DNA of 64,000 nucleotides from contig NZ_CP032311.1 of the NCBI RefSeq assembly GCF_004803755.1, positions 370,501 through 434,500 on the forward strand. The letters run 5' to 3'. The position numbers and the translations under genes were made by a program. Shown here in pieces: positions 17,227 through 26,052 of this stretch (position 1 is the first letter of the stretch; each line of letters opens with the position of its first letter). The DNA is from Pseudomonas sp. DG56-2. GTDB lineage: Bacteria > Pseudomonadota > Gammaproteobacteria > Pseudomonadales > Pseudomonadaceae. The notes under the pieces are model-generated. The model ran no database searches. It saw only the letters and a program-made list of their open reading frames with translations, and had not been told where the DNA came from.

Positions 17227-18867
17227 TTACAGCAGCATGGTGCGGATGTCGGTCAGCAGGTCACCCAGGCGCTTGGTGAAGCGCGCGGCAGCTGCACCGT
17301 TGATCACGCGGTGATCGTAGGACAGCGACAGCGGCAGCATCAGCTTGGGCTGGAAGGCCTTGCCGTCCCAGACGGGCTGGATGGTTGCCTTGGAAACACC
17401 CAGGATCGCCACTTCCGGCGCGTTGACGATCGGCGTGAAGCCGGTGCCGCCAATGTGGCCGAGGCTGGAGATGGTGAAGCAGGCGCCTTGCATGTCGTCA
17501 GCCGACAGTTTCTTGGTCCGGGCTTTTTCAGCCAGGGCCGCCGCTTCGCCAGCCAGTTGCAGCAGGCTCTTCTGGTCGACGTTCTTGATCACCGGCACCA
17601 GCAGACCATCCGGGGTGTCTACGGCGAAACCGACGTTGACGTATTTCTTGCGGATGATCGCTTTGCCGCTAGGCGCCAGCGAGCTGTTGAAGTCTGGCAG
17701 TTCCTTGAGCAGGTGGGCACAGGCCTTGAGCAGCAGTGGCAGTACGGTCAGCTTGACGCCAGCCTTCTCTGCAACGGCTTTCTGCGCAACGCGGAAGGCT
17801 TCCAGCTCGGTGATGTCGGCGCTGTCGAACTGGGTAACGTGAGGCACGTTCAGCCAGCTGCGATGCAGGTTGGTAGCACCCATCTGCATCAGGCGCGTCA
17901 TCGGTACTTCTTCGATTTCGCCGAAACGGCTGAAATCGACTTCCGGGATTGGCGGGATGCCTGCACCACCGGTTGCACCGGCGGCTGGAGCTTCCTTGGC
18001 CTTCTGCATCATGGATTTGACGTAAACCTGTACGTCTTCCTTGAGGATGCGACCGTGTGGGCCAGTTGCCGATACAGCGCTCAGCTCGACACCGAACTCA
18101 CGGGCCAACTGACGCACGGCGGGGCCGGCGTGAACCTTGGCACCGCTGGCAGCGGCAGGGGCAGCAGCCGGAGCTGCAGCAGGTGCAGGCGCAGAGGCGG
18201 CAGGAGCGGCAGCCGGTGCAGCTTCGGCCTTGGCAGGCGCCGGAGCAGCAGCAGGTGCCGGGGCGGCAGCCGGAGCAGCGCCAGCGACTTTCAATTTGAG
18301 GATCAGGTCGCCGGTACCGACTTCGTCGTCCAGCTTGGCAATCACGGCTTCGACCACGCCAGCGGCTGGAGACGGGATCTCCATCGAGGCTTTGTCCGAT
18401 TCCAGGGTGATCAGCGACTGGTCGGCTTCGACGGTGTCGCCGACCTTGACCAGTACTTCGATGATCTTGGCTTTGCCCGAAGAACCGATATCCGGAACGT
18501 GGATGTCCTGGACAGCGGCAGCAGCGGGCGCCGCTGCCGGGGCGGCTGGGGCCTCGGCAACCGGTGCAGCAGGTGCAGGTGCAGCGGCAGCAGCAGCTGG
18601 AGCTGCGGCCGGAGCCTCAGGCGCAGCAGCTGCGCCCTCGACTTCCAGTTCCATCAGTTCGTCGCCTTCTTTCAGACGATCGCCCAGCTTGACCTTCAGC
18701 GACTTGATGACGCCGGCCTTGGGAGCCGGGATCTCCATGGAGGCCTTGTCGGACTCCAGGGTCAGCAGGCTTTGGTCAGCCTCGATGCGGTCGCCGACTT
18801 TGACGAACAGCTCAATGATTTCACCTTCACCGCTGCCGATGTCAGGTACGCGAATGAGTTCGCTCAC
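17227..18867 (-). CDS. aceF: Dihydrolipoamide acetyltransferase, E2 of pyruvate dehydrogenase
   Basis: 546-residue E2 core of the pyruvate dehydrogenase complex; transfers acetyl groups from lipoyl to CoA. Two lipoyl domains carry the lipoylated lysines Lys41 and Lys159, both in ESDKASMEIP. They are joined by long Ala/Pro linkers, the source of the very high local GC. Next is the peripheral subunit-binding domain (AVRQLAREFGVELSAV), then the catalytic domain ending SYDHRVINGAAAARF. The usual HRxxxDG is HRVING here, with Asn for Asp, as I recall for Azotobacter and Pseudomonas E2. It starts 12 bases after aceE. Confidence 0.96.
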   Translation of the reverse strand: MSELIRVPDIGSGEGEIIELFVKVGDRIEADQSLLTLESDKASMEIPAPKAGVIKSLKVKLGDRLKEGDELMELEVEGAAAAPEAPAAAPAAAAAAPAPAAPVAEAPAAPAAAPAAAAVQDIHVPDIGSSGKAKIIEVLVKVGDTVEADQSLITLESDKASMEIPSPAAGVVEAVIAKLDDEVGTGDLILKLKVAGAAPAAAPAPAAAPAPAKAEAAPAAAPAASAPAPAAAPAAAPAAASGAKVHAGPAVRQLAREFGVELSAVSATGPHGRILKEDVQVYVKSMMQKAKEAPAAGATGGAGIPPIPEVDFSRFGEIEEVPMTRLMQMGATNLHRSWLNVPHVTQFDSADITELEAFRVAQKAVAEKAGVKLTVLPLLLKACAHLLKELPDFNSSLAPSGKAIIRKKYVNVGFAVDTPDGLLVPVIKNVDQKSLLQLAGEAAALAEKARTKKLSADDMQGACFTISSLGHIGGTGFTPIVNAPEVAILGVSKATIQPVWDGKAFQPKLMLPLSLSYDHRVINGAAAARFTKRLGDLLTDIRTMLL

Positions 18868-18879
18868 TTAAAATACTCC

Positions 18880-21525
18880 TCAGCAGTCCAGTGGGTTGCG
18901 TTTGTCCGGGTCGATGCCGAACTTGGTGATCGCTTCAGCCACGACCTTCGGTTCGATGTCGCCACGGTCAGCCAAGGCTTCCAGTGCAGCCAGCACGACG
19001 AAGTGACGGTCAACTTCGAAGAAGTGACGCAGCTTCTTGCGGCTGTCGCTGCGACCGAAACCATCGGTACCCAGGACTTTGAATTCTTTGCTCGGTACCC
19101 ACTGACGAATCTGCTCGGCGAACAGCTTCATGTAGTCGGTGGAAGCGATGACCGGACCCTTACGGCCAGCCAGGCACTCTTCGACGTAGGTGATCTGCGG
19201 CTTCTGACCCGGCTTGAGTCGGTTGCTGCGCTCTACGGCCAGGCCGTCGCGACGCAGTTCGTTGAAGCTGGTGACGCTCCAGACGTCGGCACCGACGTTG
19301 AACTCTTCACGCAGGATCTTCGCTGCTTCACGCACTTCACGCAGGATGGTGCCGGAGCCCATCAGCTGTACGTGGTGTGCCGCTTCGCGGGTGTCTTCTT
19401 CGAGCAGGTACATACCCTTGATGATGCCTTCCTCGGCGCCGGCCGGAATGGCTGGCTGGGTGTAGGCTTCGTTCATCACGGTGATGTAGTAGAAGACGTC
19501 CTGTTGCTCTTCGGTCATCTTCTTCATGCCGTCCTGAATGATCACCGCCAGCTCGTAGCCGTAGGTCGGATCATAGGTGCGGCAGTTCGGGATGGTCGCA
19601 GCCAGCAAGTGGCTATGACCGTCTTCGTGCTGCAGGCCTTCACCGTTGAGGGTGGTACGGCCGGCGGTACCGCCGATCAGGAAGCCACGGGTGCGGCTGT
19701 CGCCAGCGGCCCAGGCCAGGTCGCCAATACGCTGGAAGCCGAACATCGAGTAGAAGATGTAGAACGGCAGCATCGGCTGGTTGTGGTTCGAGTACGAAGT
19801 ACCGGCAGCGATGAAGGAGGACATGGCGCCCGCTTCGTTGATGCCTTCTTCGAGGATCTGACCTTTTTTGTCTTCGCGGTAGAACATCACCTGGTCTTTA
19901 TCGACTGGCTCGTAGAGCTGGCCGACGGACGAGTAGATGCCCAGTTGGCGGAACATGCCTTCCATACCGAAGGTACGGGCTTCGTCCGGGATGATCGGAA
20001 CGATGCGCTGGCCGATTTCCTTGTCCTTGACCAGTTGCGCGAGGATCCGCACGAAGGCCATGGTGGTGGAGATTTCACGATCGCCCGAGCCGTCCAGGAT
20101 AGCCTTGAGGGTTTCCAGTGGTGGAGTCGGGATGCTCATGCTCTTGGCGCGACGCTGAGGTACGAAACCGCCCAGTGCAGCACGACGCTCGGCCAGGTAG
20201 CGGGCTTCGGCGCTGCCTTCTTCCGGTTTGAAGAACGGCAGGTTTTCCAGGTCTTCGTCCTTGACCGGGATGTCGAAACGATCACGGAAGTGACGCAGGC
20301 TGTCGACGTCGACTTTCTTGGTGTTGTGCGCGATGTTCTTCGCTTCACCCGCACCGGTGCCATAACCCTTGATGGTCTTGGCCAGAATGACGGTCGGCTG
20401 GTCTTTGTGGTTGACCGCCTGGTGGTAGGCTGCATAGACCTTGTACGGGTCGTGGCCACCACGGTTGAGCTTCCAGATCTCGTCGTCGGACAGGTCGGCG
20501 ACCATGGCCTTGAGTTCTGGAGAGTTGAAGAAGTGCTCACGGACGAACGCGCCGTCCTTGGCCTTGTAGTTCTGGTACTCGCCGTCGATGACTTCGTCCA
20601 TGCGACGCTGCAGGATACCGTCGACGTCTTTGGCCAGCAGTGGGTCCCAGAAACGGCCCCAAACGACTTTGTTGACGTTCCAGCCACCACCACGGAACAC
20701 GCCTTCGAGTTCCTGGATGATCTTGCCGTTGCCGCGAACCGGGCCGTCGAGGCGCTGCAGGTTGCAGTTGATGACGAAGATCAGGTTGTCCAGCTTCTCG
20801 CGGCCAGCCAGGGAGATCGCGCCCAGGGATTCCGGCTCGTCGCACTCGCCATCACCCAAGAAGCACCAGATCTTCTGCTTGCCGGCAGGGATGTAGCCAC
20901 GGCTTTCCATGTACTTCATGAAACGCGCCTGGTAGATCGCCTGGATCGGGCCCAGACCCATGGAAACGGTCGGGAACTGCCAGAAGTCAGGCATCAGCCA
21001 TGGGTGAGGGTAGGACGACAGGCCTTGACCATCGACTTCCTGACGGAAGTTGTTCATCTGGTCTTCGCTGATACGACCTTCCATGAACGCGCGGGCGTAG
21101 ACGCCTGGCGAGGTGTGGCCCTGGAAGTAGATCAGGTCGCCGCCATGCTCGTCGGTCGGAGCCTGGAAGAAGTAGTTGAAACCGATGTCATACAAAGTGG
21201 CACTGGAGGCGAAGCTCGAAATGTGGCCGCCCAGGTCCGAATCTCGCAGGTTGGTGCGCATCACCATGGCCAGCGCGTTCCAACGGATCAGCGAACGGAT
21301 ACGGCGTTCCATGAACAGGTCGCCAGGCATACGTGCTTCGTGGGTAACGGGGATGGTGTTGCGGTACGGCGTGGTGATGGCATATGGCAGCTGAGAGCCA
21401 CTACGGGTGGCCAACTCGCCCATACGGGTCATCAGATAGTGAGCGCGGTCTTCGCCTTCTTTGTCGAGAACCGACTCCAGGGCGTCCAGCCATTCCTGGG
21501 TTTCGACGGGATCGAGGTCTTGCAT
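18880..21525 (-). CDS. aceE: Pyruvate dehydrogenase E1 component, homodimeric type
   Basis: 881-residue thiamine-diphosphate enzyme that decarboxylates pyruvate and acetylates E2. Length and sequence fit the homodimeric gamma-proteobacterial E1. The thiamine-binding motif begins FLGDGECDEPES and ends with NCNLQR about 28 residues later. The C-terminal half has the transketolase-like region (INEAGAMSSFIAAGTSY). It is first in the aceE-aceF operon; lpd is not adjacent. The 383-base upstream gap carries two GntR-type palindromes that probably control it. No pdhR gene is in the window. Confidence 0.97.
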   Translation of the reverse strand: MQDLDPVETQEWLDALESVLDKEGEDRAHYLMTRMGELATRSGSQLPYAITTPYRNTIPVTHEARMPGDLFMERRIRSLIRWNALAMVMRTNLRDSDLGGHISSFASSATLYDIGFNYFFQAPTDEHGGDLIYFQGHTSPGVYARAFMEGRISEDQMNNFRQEVDGQGLSSYPHPWLMPDFWQFPTVSMGLGPIQAIYQARFMKYMESRGYIPAGKQKIWCFLGDGECDEPESLGAISLAGREKLDNLIFVINCNLQRLDGPVRGNGKIIQELEGVFRGGGWNVNKVVWGRFWDPLLAKDVDGILQRRMDEVIDGEYQNYKAKDGAFVREHFFNSPELKAMVADLSDDEIWKLNRGGHDPYKVYAAYHQAVNHKDQPTVILAKTIKGYGTGAGEAKNIAHNTKKVDVDSLRHFRDRFDIPVKDEDLENLPFFKPEEGSAEARYLAERRAALGGFVPQRRAKSMSIPTPPLETLKAILDGSGDREISTTMAFVRILAQLVKDKEIGQRIVPIIPDEARTFGMEGMFRQLGIYSSVGQLYEPVDKDQVMFYREDKKGQILEEGINEAGAMSSFIAAGTSYSNHNQPMLPFYIFYSMFGFQRIGDLAWAAGDSRTRGFLIGGTAGRTTLNGEGLQHEDGHSHLLAATIPNCRTYDPTYGYELAVIIQDGMKKMTEEQQDVFYYITVMNEAYTQPAIPAGAEEGIIKGMYLLEEDTREAAHHVQLMGSGTILREVREAAKILREEFNVGADVWSVTSFNELRRDGLAVERSNRLKPGQKPQITYVEECLAGRKGPVIASTDYMKLFAEQIRQWVPSKEFKVLGTDGFGRSDSRKKLRHFFEVDRHFVVLAALEALADRGDIEPKVVAEAITKFGIDPDKRNPLDC

Positions 21526-21635
21526 GGCTTGCTCCAGGGCGGAAAGGCTTCCAGAATCGGTTGCCTGAGTTTGCGACTGGCCTTTTGGGCAGACGACATG
21601 AAATTCTTGGATTACCGGAGAGTGTACCGGCGTTG

Positions 21636-21650
21636 TGTAGTTTTACTACA
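21636..21650. promoter_or_regulatory. GntR/FadR-type operator O1 of aceEF
   Basis: TGTAGTTTTACTACA is a perfect 15-base palindrome. Its core TAGTTTTACTA matches the TNGTNNNACNA pattern of the FadR branch of GntR regulators, which includes PdhR. It lies about 110 bases upstream of the aceE ATG and just upstream of the candidate -10. Confidence 0.6.
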
Positions 21651-21687
21651 AATGAATCACCATTTCATGCTTTTGAGGTGAAGAAGG

Positions 21688-21702
21688 AGTAGTAAAACTA
21701 CA
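21688..21702. promoter_or_regulatory. GntR/FadR-type operator O2 of aceEF
   Basis: AGTAGTAAAACTACA is palindromic apart from the first base and has the same TNGTNNNACNA core. Its centre is 52 bases from O1, close to five helical turns, so two dimers would face the same side of the DNA. Confidence 0.6.
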
Positions 21703-21908
21703 GAAAAATGGCTCGTGGCCTCTGTTCAGGTTGTGGGATAAAACGATACCGGTAGTTAAAAACAAGTTACGAAAAGGTTTGCTGCGATGGTTTCTGCCAG
21801 AGAATCAGGTTTTTCAGCTATTTCTAACTTTTGTACGACAGTCCAACCGTGGTCATGCAGCTTTCGTCCACTCGCTGGCAAACTTTACTCGCCGATCAAG
21901 GATAGACC

Positions 21909-24845
21909 ATGAGCCTGCCACTGTTGGTCGATGTACCAGCCACCCTTGAACCATTGATCAGTCGCAACCTGCAATCCTTGCGCGCAGCCGTTGCGCAGAC
22001 GCCTTCGTTGTCTGTGGATGACTGGACTGCCGAACGTTGGGATCAGTTCACTCGAGTAACCGCGGCCAGCGATTTTGTTCTCGAACAGGTGTTGCGTGAT
22101 CCGGCCATGCTCCTCGATCTGGTCACCAGCGGTGAACTGGATCGTAGCTTTGCGCCGGGTGAGTTGTGCGCGCAAATCGCAGCTGCTACACAGGTCGCCG
22201 AGAGCGAAGATGAACTGGCGCGCAATCTGCGCCGCCAACGTAGTCGCCAACAGGTACGGATTATCTGGCGGGACCTGAACCGCCAGGCAGACCTGGTGCA
22301 GTCGTGCCGCGACCTCTCTGACTTGGCCGACGCTTGCATCGATCAGGCTTATCAGTGGCTGTACCCACGTCATTGTCAGCAGTTTGGTACCCCCATGGGC
22401 CATCGCAGCGGCTTGCCACAGCATATGGTGGTGCTGGGCATGGGCAAGCTCGGTGCCGTCGAGTTGAACCTGTCATCGGATATCGATCTGATTTTCGCCT
22501 TTCCCGAAGGTGGCGAAACGGAAGGGGTGAAGCGTTCGCTGGACAACCAGGAGTTCTTCACTCGCCTGGGGCAGCGCCTGATCAAGGCCCTGGACCCTAT
22601 CACTGTCGACGGCTTTGTGTTCCGGGTCGACATGCGCCTGCGGCCGTATGGTTCGGCTGGCGCCCTGGTGCTCAGCTTCAACGCGTTGGAGCAGTATTAC
22701 CAGGACCAAGGCCGCGATTGGGAACGCTACGCGATGATCAAGGCGCGGGTGGTCGCAGGCGATCAGGTTGCCGGTGCGCAGTTGCTGGATATGCTGCGCC
22801 CGTTCGTTTATCGGCGTTACCTGGATTTCTCCGCCATCGAAGCCTTGCGTACGATGAAGCAGCTTATCCAGCAGGAAGTACGGCGCAAAGGCATGGCCGA
22901 CAATATAAAGCTGGGGGCGGGTGGTATTCGCGAGGTCGAGTTCATCGCCCAGGCTTTCCAGTTGATACACGGTGGGCGAGACCTGAGTCTGCAGCAGCGC
23001 CCGTTGCTCAAAGTCCTGGCGACCCTTGAGGGCCAGGGCTACCTGCCGCCTGCGGTGGTTGCCGAACTGCGCGAGGGTTATGAGTTTCTGCGTTACACCG
23101 AGCATGCGATCCAGGCAATTGCCGACCGCCAGACACAAATGCTGCCTGACGATGAACTGGACCGCGCGCGCATCGCCTTCATGCTCGGTTTTACTGACTG
23201 GGCGAGTTTTCATGAGCAATTGATGCATTGGCGCGGGCGGATCGATTGGCACTTCCGTCAAGTCATCGCCGATCCAGATGAGGATGAAAACGAAGAGGGT
23301 GAAGTGATTGTTGGCGGTGAGTGGCTGCCGTTGTGGGAAGAGGCTCAGAATGAAGAGGCCGCTTGCCGTCAGCTGCAGGACGCCGGCTTCGCTGATCCTG
23401 GCAAAGCGCTCAAACAGCTTGCCGGCCTACGTTCCAGCCCACAATTACGTGCCATGCAGCGACTGGGGCGTGAGCGCCTCGATGCTTTCATTCCACGCTT
23501 GCTGGCCCAGGCGGTTGAACATGCCGATCCAGATCTGGTGCTGGAGCGAGTGTTGCCGCTGGTCGAGGCGGTAGCTCGGCGTTCGGCCTATCTGGTGTTG
23601 TTGACCGAGAACCCTGGAGCGTTGCGCCGCTTGTTGACCCTGTGCGCCGCCAGCCCATGGATCGCCGAGCAGATCACCCGCTTCCCGTTGTTGCTTGATG
23701 AACTGCTCAACGAAGGTCGTTTGTTCAGCCCGCCGCTGGCACCAGAGTTGGCAGCGGAGTTGCGCGAGCGCCTGACGCGAATTCCGGAAGACGATCTTGA
23801 GCAGCAGATGGAAGCACTGCGGCACTTCAAACTGGCCCATAGCCTGCGGGTGGCTGCTTCCGAGATCGCCGGCAATCTGCCGCTGATGAAAGTCAGTGAT
23901 TACCTCACCTGGCTGGCCGAAGCCATTCTCAACCAGGTGCTGGCCCTGGCCTGGCGCCAGACCGTGGCGCGTCATGGTCAGCCCAAGCGCAGTGATGGCA
24001 GCTTGTGTGACCCGGGTTTCATCATTATTGGCTACGGCAAAGTGGGTGGTATCGAGCTTGGTCATGGTTCGGACCTTGATCTGGTATTCATACATGATGG
24101 CGATCCGCAGGCTGAAACCGATGGTGCCAAGCCCATCGACAGCGCGCAGTTCTTCACCCGCCTGGGTCAACGCATCATTCACTTGCTGACCACCCAGACC
24201 AACTCCGGCCAGCTCTATGACGTAGACATGCGTCTGCGTCCTTCCGGCGCATCGGGTTTGCTGGTCAGTTCGCTGGGCGCCTTCGAGCGCTATCAGCAGA
24301 ACGAGGCCTGGACCTGGGAACATCAGGCGCTGGTGCGGGCGCGGGTGCTGGTGGGTTGTCCGCAAGTGGGGGCGGCCTTCGAAGTCGTGCGCGCACGGGT
24401 GCTCGGCCAGGCGCGCGATTTGGCCAAACTGCAAGCCGAAGTCAGCGAGATGCGGGCCAAGATGCGCGACAACCTCGGGACCAAGGTCAGCGCTGCCGGT
24501 ACCGGCGCCAATGCTTTCGAGGCCGGTGTGCCCTTCGATATCAAGCAGGATGCCGGAGGTATCGTCGATATCGAATTTATGGTGCAATACGCCGCTTTGG
24601 CCTGGTCTCATGAGCACCCGGAGCTGCTGCGCTACACCGACAACATCCGCATTCTCGAAGGCCTTGAAGAAGTTGGCCTGATGCCCGCAAGTGATGCGGT
24701 GCTGTTGCGTGAGGTTTACAAGGCGTTTCGCTCGGCTGCCCATCGACAGGCGCTGCAAAAGCAGGCCGGGGTGATCGATGCCACCCAGTTTGTTCAGGAA
24801 CGCCGCGAAGTGCGACGGATCTGGGGCGAGCTGGGACTGACATGA
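21909..24845 (+). CDS. glnE: Bifunctional glutamine synthetase adenylyltransferase/deadenylase
   Basis: 978-residue enzyme that adenylylates and deadenylylates glutamine synthetase in response to PII and glutamine. Two nucleotidyltransferase domains are visible, each with the Gly-rich loop and paired Asp: GMGKLGAVELNLSSDIDLI near residue 177 (deadenylase) and GYGKVGGIELGHGSDLDLV near residue 707 (adenylylase). The length is normal. ATG at 21909 after AAGGAT. In P. aeruginosa ilvE follows glnE; here the LPS operon follows directly. Confidence 0.96.
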   Translation: MSLPLLVDVPATLEPLISRNLQSLRAAVAQTPSLSVDDWTAERWDQFTRVTAASDFVLEQVLRDPAMLLDLVTSGELDRSFAPGELCAQIAAATQVAESEDELARNLRRQRSRQQVRIIWRDLNRQADLVQSCRDLSDLADACIDQAYQWLYPRHCQQFGTPMGHRSGLPQHMVVLGMGKLGAVELNLSSDIDLIFAFPEGGETEGVKRSLDNQEFFTRLGQRLIKALDPITVDGFVFRVDMRLRPYGSAGALVLSFNALEQYYQDQGRDWERYAMIKARVVAGDQVAGAQLLDMLRPFVYRRYLDFSAIEALRTMKQLIQQEVRRKGMADNIKLGAGGIREVEFIAQAFQLIHGGRDLSLQQRPLLKVLATLEGQGYLPPAVVAELREGYEFLRYTEHAIQAIADRQTQMLPDDELDRARIAFMLGFTDWASFHEQLMHWRGRIDWHFRQVIADPDEDENEEGEVIVGGEWLPLWEEAQNEEAACRQLQDAGFADPGKALKQLAGLRSSPQLRAMQRLGRERLDAFIPRLLAQAVEHADPDLVLERVLPLVEAVARRSAYLVLLTENPGALRRLLTLCAASPWIAEQITRFPLLLDELLNEGRLFSPPLAPELAAELRERLTRIPEDDLEQQMEALRHFKLAHSLRVAASEIAGNLPLMKVSDYLTWLAEAILNQVLALAWRQTVARHGQPKRSDGSLCDPGFIIIGYGKVGGIELGHGSDLDLVFIHDGDPQAETDGAKPIDSAQFFTRLGQRIIHLLTTQTNSGQLYDVDMRLRPSGASGLLVSSLGAFERYQQNEAWTWEHQALVRARVLVGCPQVGAAFEVVRARVLGQARDLAKLQAEVSEMRAKMRDNLGTKVSAAGTGANAFEAGVPFDIKQDAGGIVDIEFMVQYAALAWSHEHPELLRYTDNIRILEGLEEVGLMPASDAVLLREVYKAFRSAAHRQALQKQAGVIDATQFVQERREVRRIWGELGLT

Positions 24846-24944
24846 GCTGTTGAACCAGGCGAATCAGGCGGCAGGAAGCCTGCCAGGACCACACTACAGC
24901 CCGAGTGGCGTACACTGGTCGATATATAGCCTGAATATAAAGAG

Positions 24945-24982
24945 GGGAGGCCAGGCTGTTCGCGGACAGACTGCAGCCTCCC
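24945..24982 (+). promoter_or_regulatory. Stem-loop in the waaF leader
   Basis: GGGAGGC (24945-24951) pairs with GCCTCCC (24976-24982), and inside it CTGT pairs with ACAG around a TCGCGG loop. It lies 20 bases before the waaF ATG, downstream of an AT-rich GATATATAGCCTGAATATAAAG stretch that probably contains the promoter. It may tune translation of the LPS core operon. Confidence 0.35.
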
Positions 24983-25002
24983 TGATCGTTTCTGGATAAA
25001 GC

Positions 25003-26052
25003 ATGAGAATTTTGATCATTGGCCCCAGCTGGGTGGGCGACATGGTAATGGCGCAAACCCTGTTCCATTGCCTGAAGCAGCAACATCCGGCGTGTGTGAT
25101 CGACGTGCTGGCCCCCGAGTGGAGCCGGCCGATCCTCGAACGCATGCCTGAAGTTCGCCAGGCCTTGAGCTTTCCGCTCGGTCACGGTGCGCTGGAACTG
25201 GCGACTCGGCGGCGCATCGGCAAGTCCCTGGCCGGTCAGTACGACCAGGCTATCTTGCTGCCCAACTCGATGAAGTCGGCGCTGGTACCGTTTTTTGCCG
25301 GTATTCCCAAGCGTACCGGCTGGCGCGGCGAAATGCGTTTTGGCCTGCTCAATGATGTGCGCAAGCTGGACAAGGCGCGTTATCCGCTGATGATCGAGCG
25401 CTTCATGGCGCTGGCTTATCCGCCGGGTACCGAACTGCCCAAGCCGTACCCGCGTCCAAGCCTGCAGATCGAGGCTGCCAGTCGCGATGCCGCGCTCGCC
25501 AAGTTCGGCCTGAGCCTGGATCGCCCGGTGTTGGCGCTGTGCCCGGGTGCCGAGTTCGGCGAGGCCAAGCGCTGGCCTTCGGAGCATTACGCCAAGGTTG
25601 CCGAGGCCAGGATCCGTGAGGGTTGGCAGGTCTGGCTGTTCGGTTCGAAGAATGACTTTGCCGTTGGCGAGTCGATTCGCGATCGGCTGATTCCCGGTCT
25701 GCGTGAAGAGGCAAGCAATCTCAGCGGCGAAACGTCACTGGCCGAAGCCATTGATCTGCTGTCGTGCAGTGATGCCGTGGTATCCAACGATTCTGGCCTC
25801 ATGCATGTCGCGGCAGCCCTGAACCGCCCGCTTGTTGCGGTCTATGGCTCGACCTCGCCAGGCTTTACCCCACCGTTGGCCGATCAGGTCGAAGTGGTGC
25901 GCCTGGGGTTGGAGTGCAGCCCGTGCTTTGACCGTACCTGCCGTTTCGGCCACTACAATTGCTTGCGTCAGCTCGAACCCGAGGCGGTGGAGGCTGCCTT
26001 GCAGCGCCTCAATGGTCCGAGCCTGATCGATGTCATGGCCGAGGTCGACTAA
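25003..26052 (+). CDS. waaF: ADP-heptose:LPS heptosyltransferase II
   Basis: 349-residue GT9 glycosyltransferase that adds the second heptose of the LPS inner core. N-terminus MRILIIGPSWVGDMVMAQTL and the sugar-nucleotide region VVSNDSGLMHVAAALNRPLVAVYGSTSP are typical. Cytoplasmic side of the inner membrane. It is the first gene of a tight LPS-core operon: its stop abuts the waaC GTG with no gap. It follows glnE after 157 bases containing the likely operon promoter. Confidence 0.95.
   Translation: MRILIIGPSWVGDMVMAQTLFHCLKQQHPACVIDVLAPEWSRPILERMPEVRQALSFPLGHGALELATRRRIGKSLAGQYDQAILLPNSMKSALVPFFAGIPKRTGWRGEMRFGLLNDVRKLDKARYPLMIERFMALAYPPGTELPKPYPRPSLQIEAASRDAALAKFGLSLDRPVLALCPGAEFGEAKRWPSEHYAKVAEARIREGWQVWLFGSKNDFAVGESIRDRLIPGLREEASNLSGETSLAEAIDLLSCSDAVVSNDSGLMHVAAALNRPLVAVYGSTSPGFTPPLADQVEVVRLGLECSPCFDRTCRFGHYNCLRQLEPEAVEAALQRLNGPSLIDVMAEVD

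Larger units (their letters stand above)
21526..21908. other. Divergent intergenic region aceE/glnE
   Basis: 383 bases without a gene. The aceE half (21526-21705) holds two 15-base palindromes described separately and, on the minus strand, a TACACT that could be the aceE -10 (about 21623-21628). The glnE half (21705-21908) is AT-rich with no motif I can name, apart from an AAGGAT Shine-Dalgarno before the glnE ATG. I find no small ORF with a convincing ribosome site. Confidence 0.6.

Noticed and set aside
18100..18650. Low-complexity GC-rich tract that might be a repeat array
   Set aside because: It is the Ala/Pro-rich linkers of the AceF lipoyl domains, not an independent repeat.
16942..21681. 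A 1579-codon plus-strand ORF across dipA's start, aceF and aceE
   Set aside because: It is antisense to aceF and aceE, which are unmistakable. Its translation is rich in His, Gln, Arg and Gly with no domain, as expected from the reverse frame of high-GC codons.
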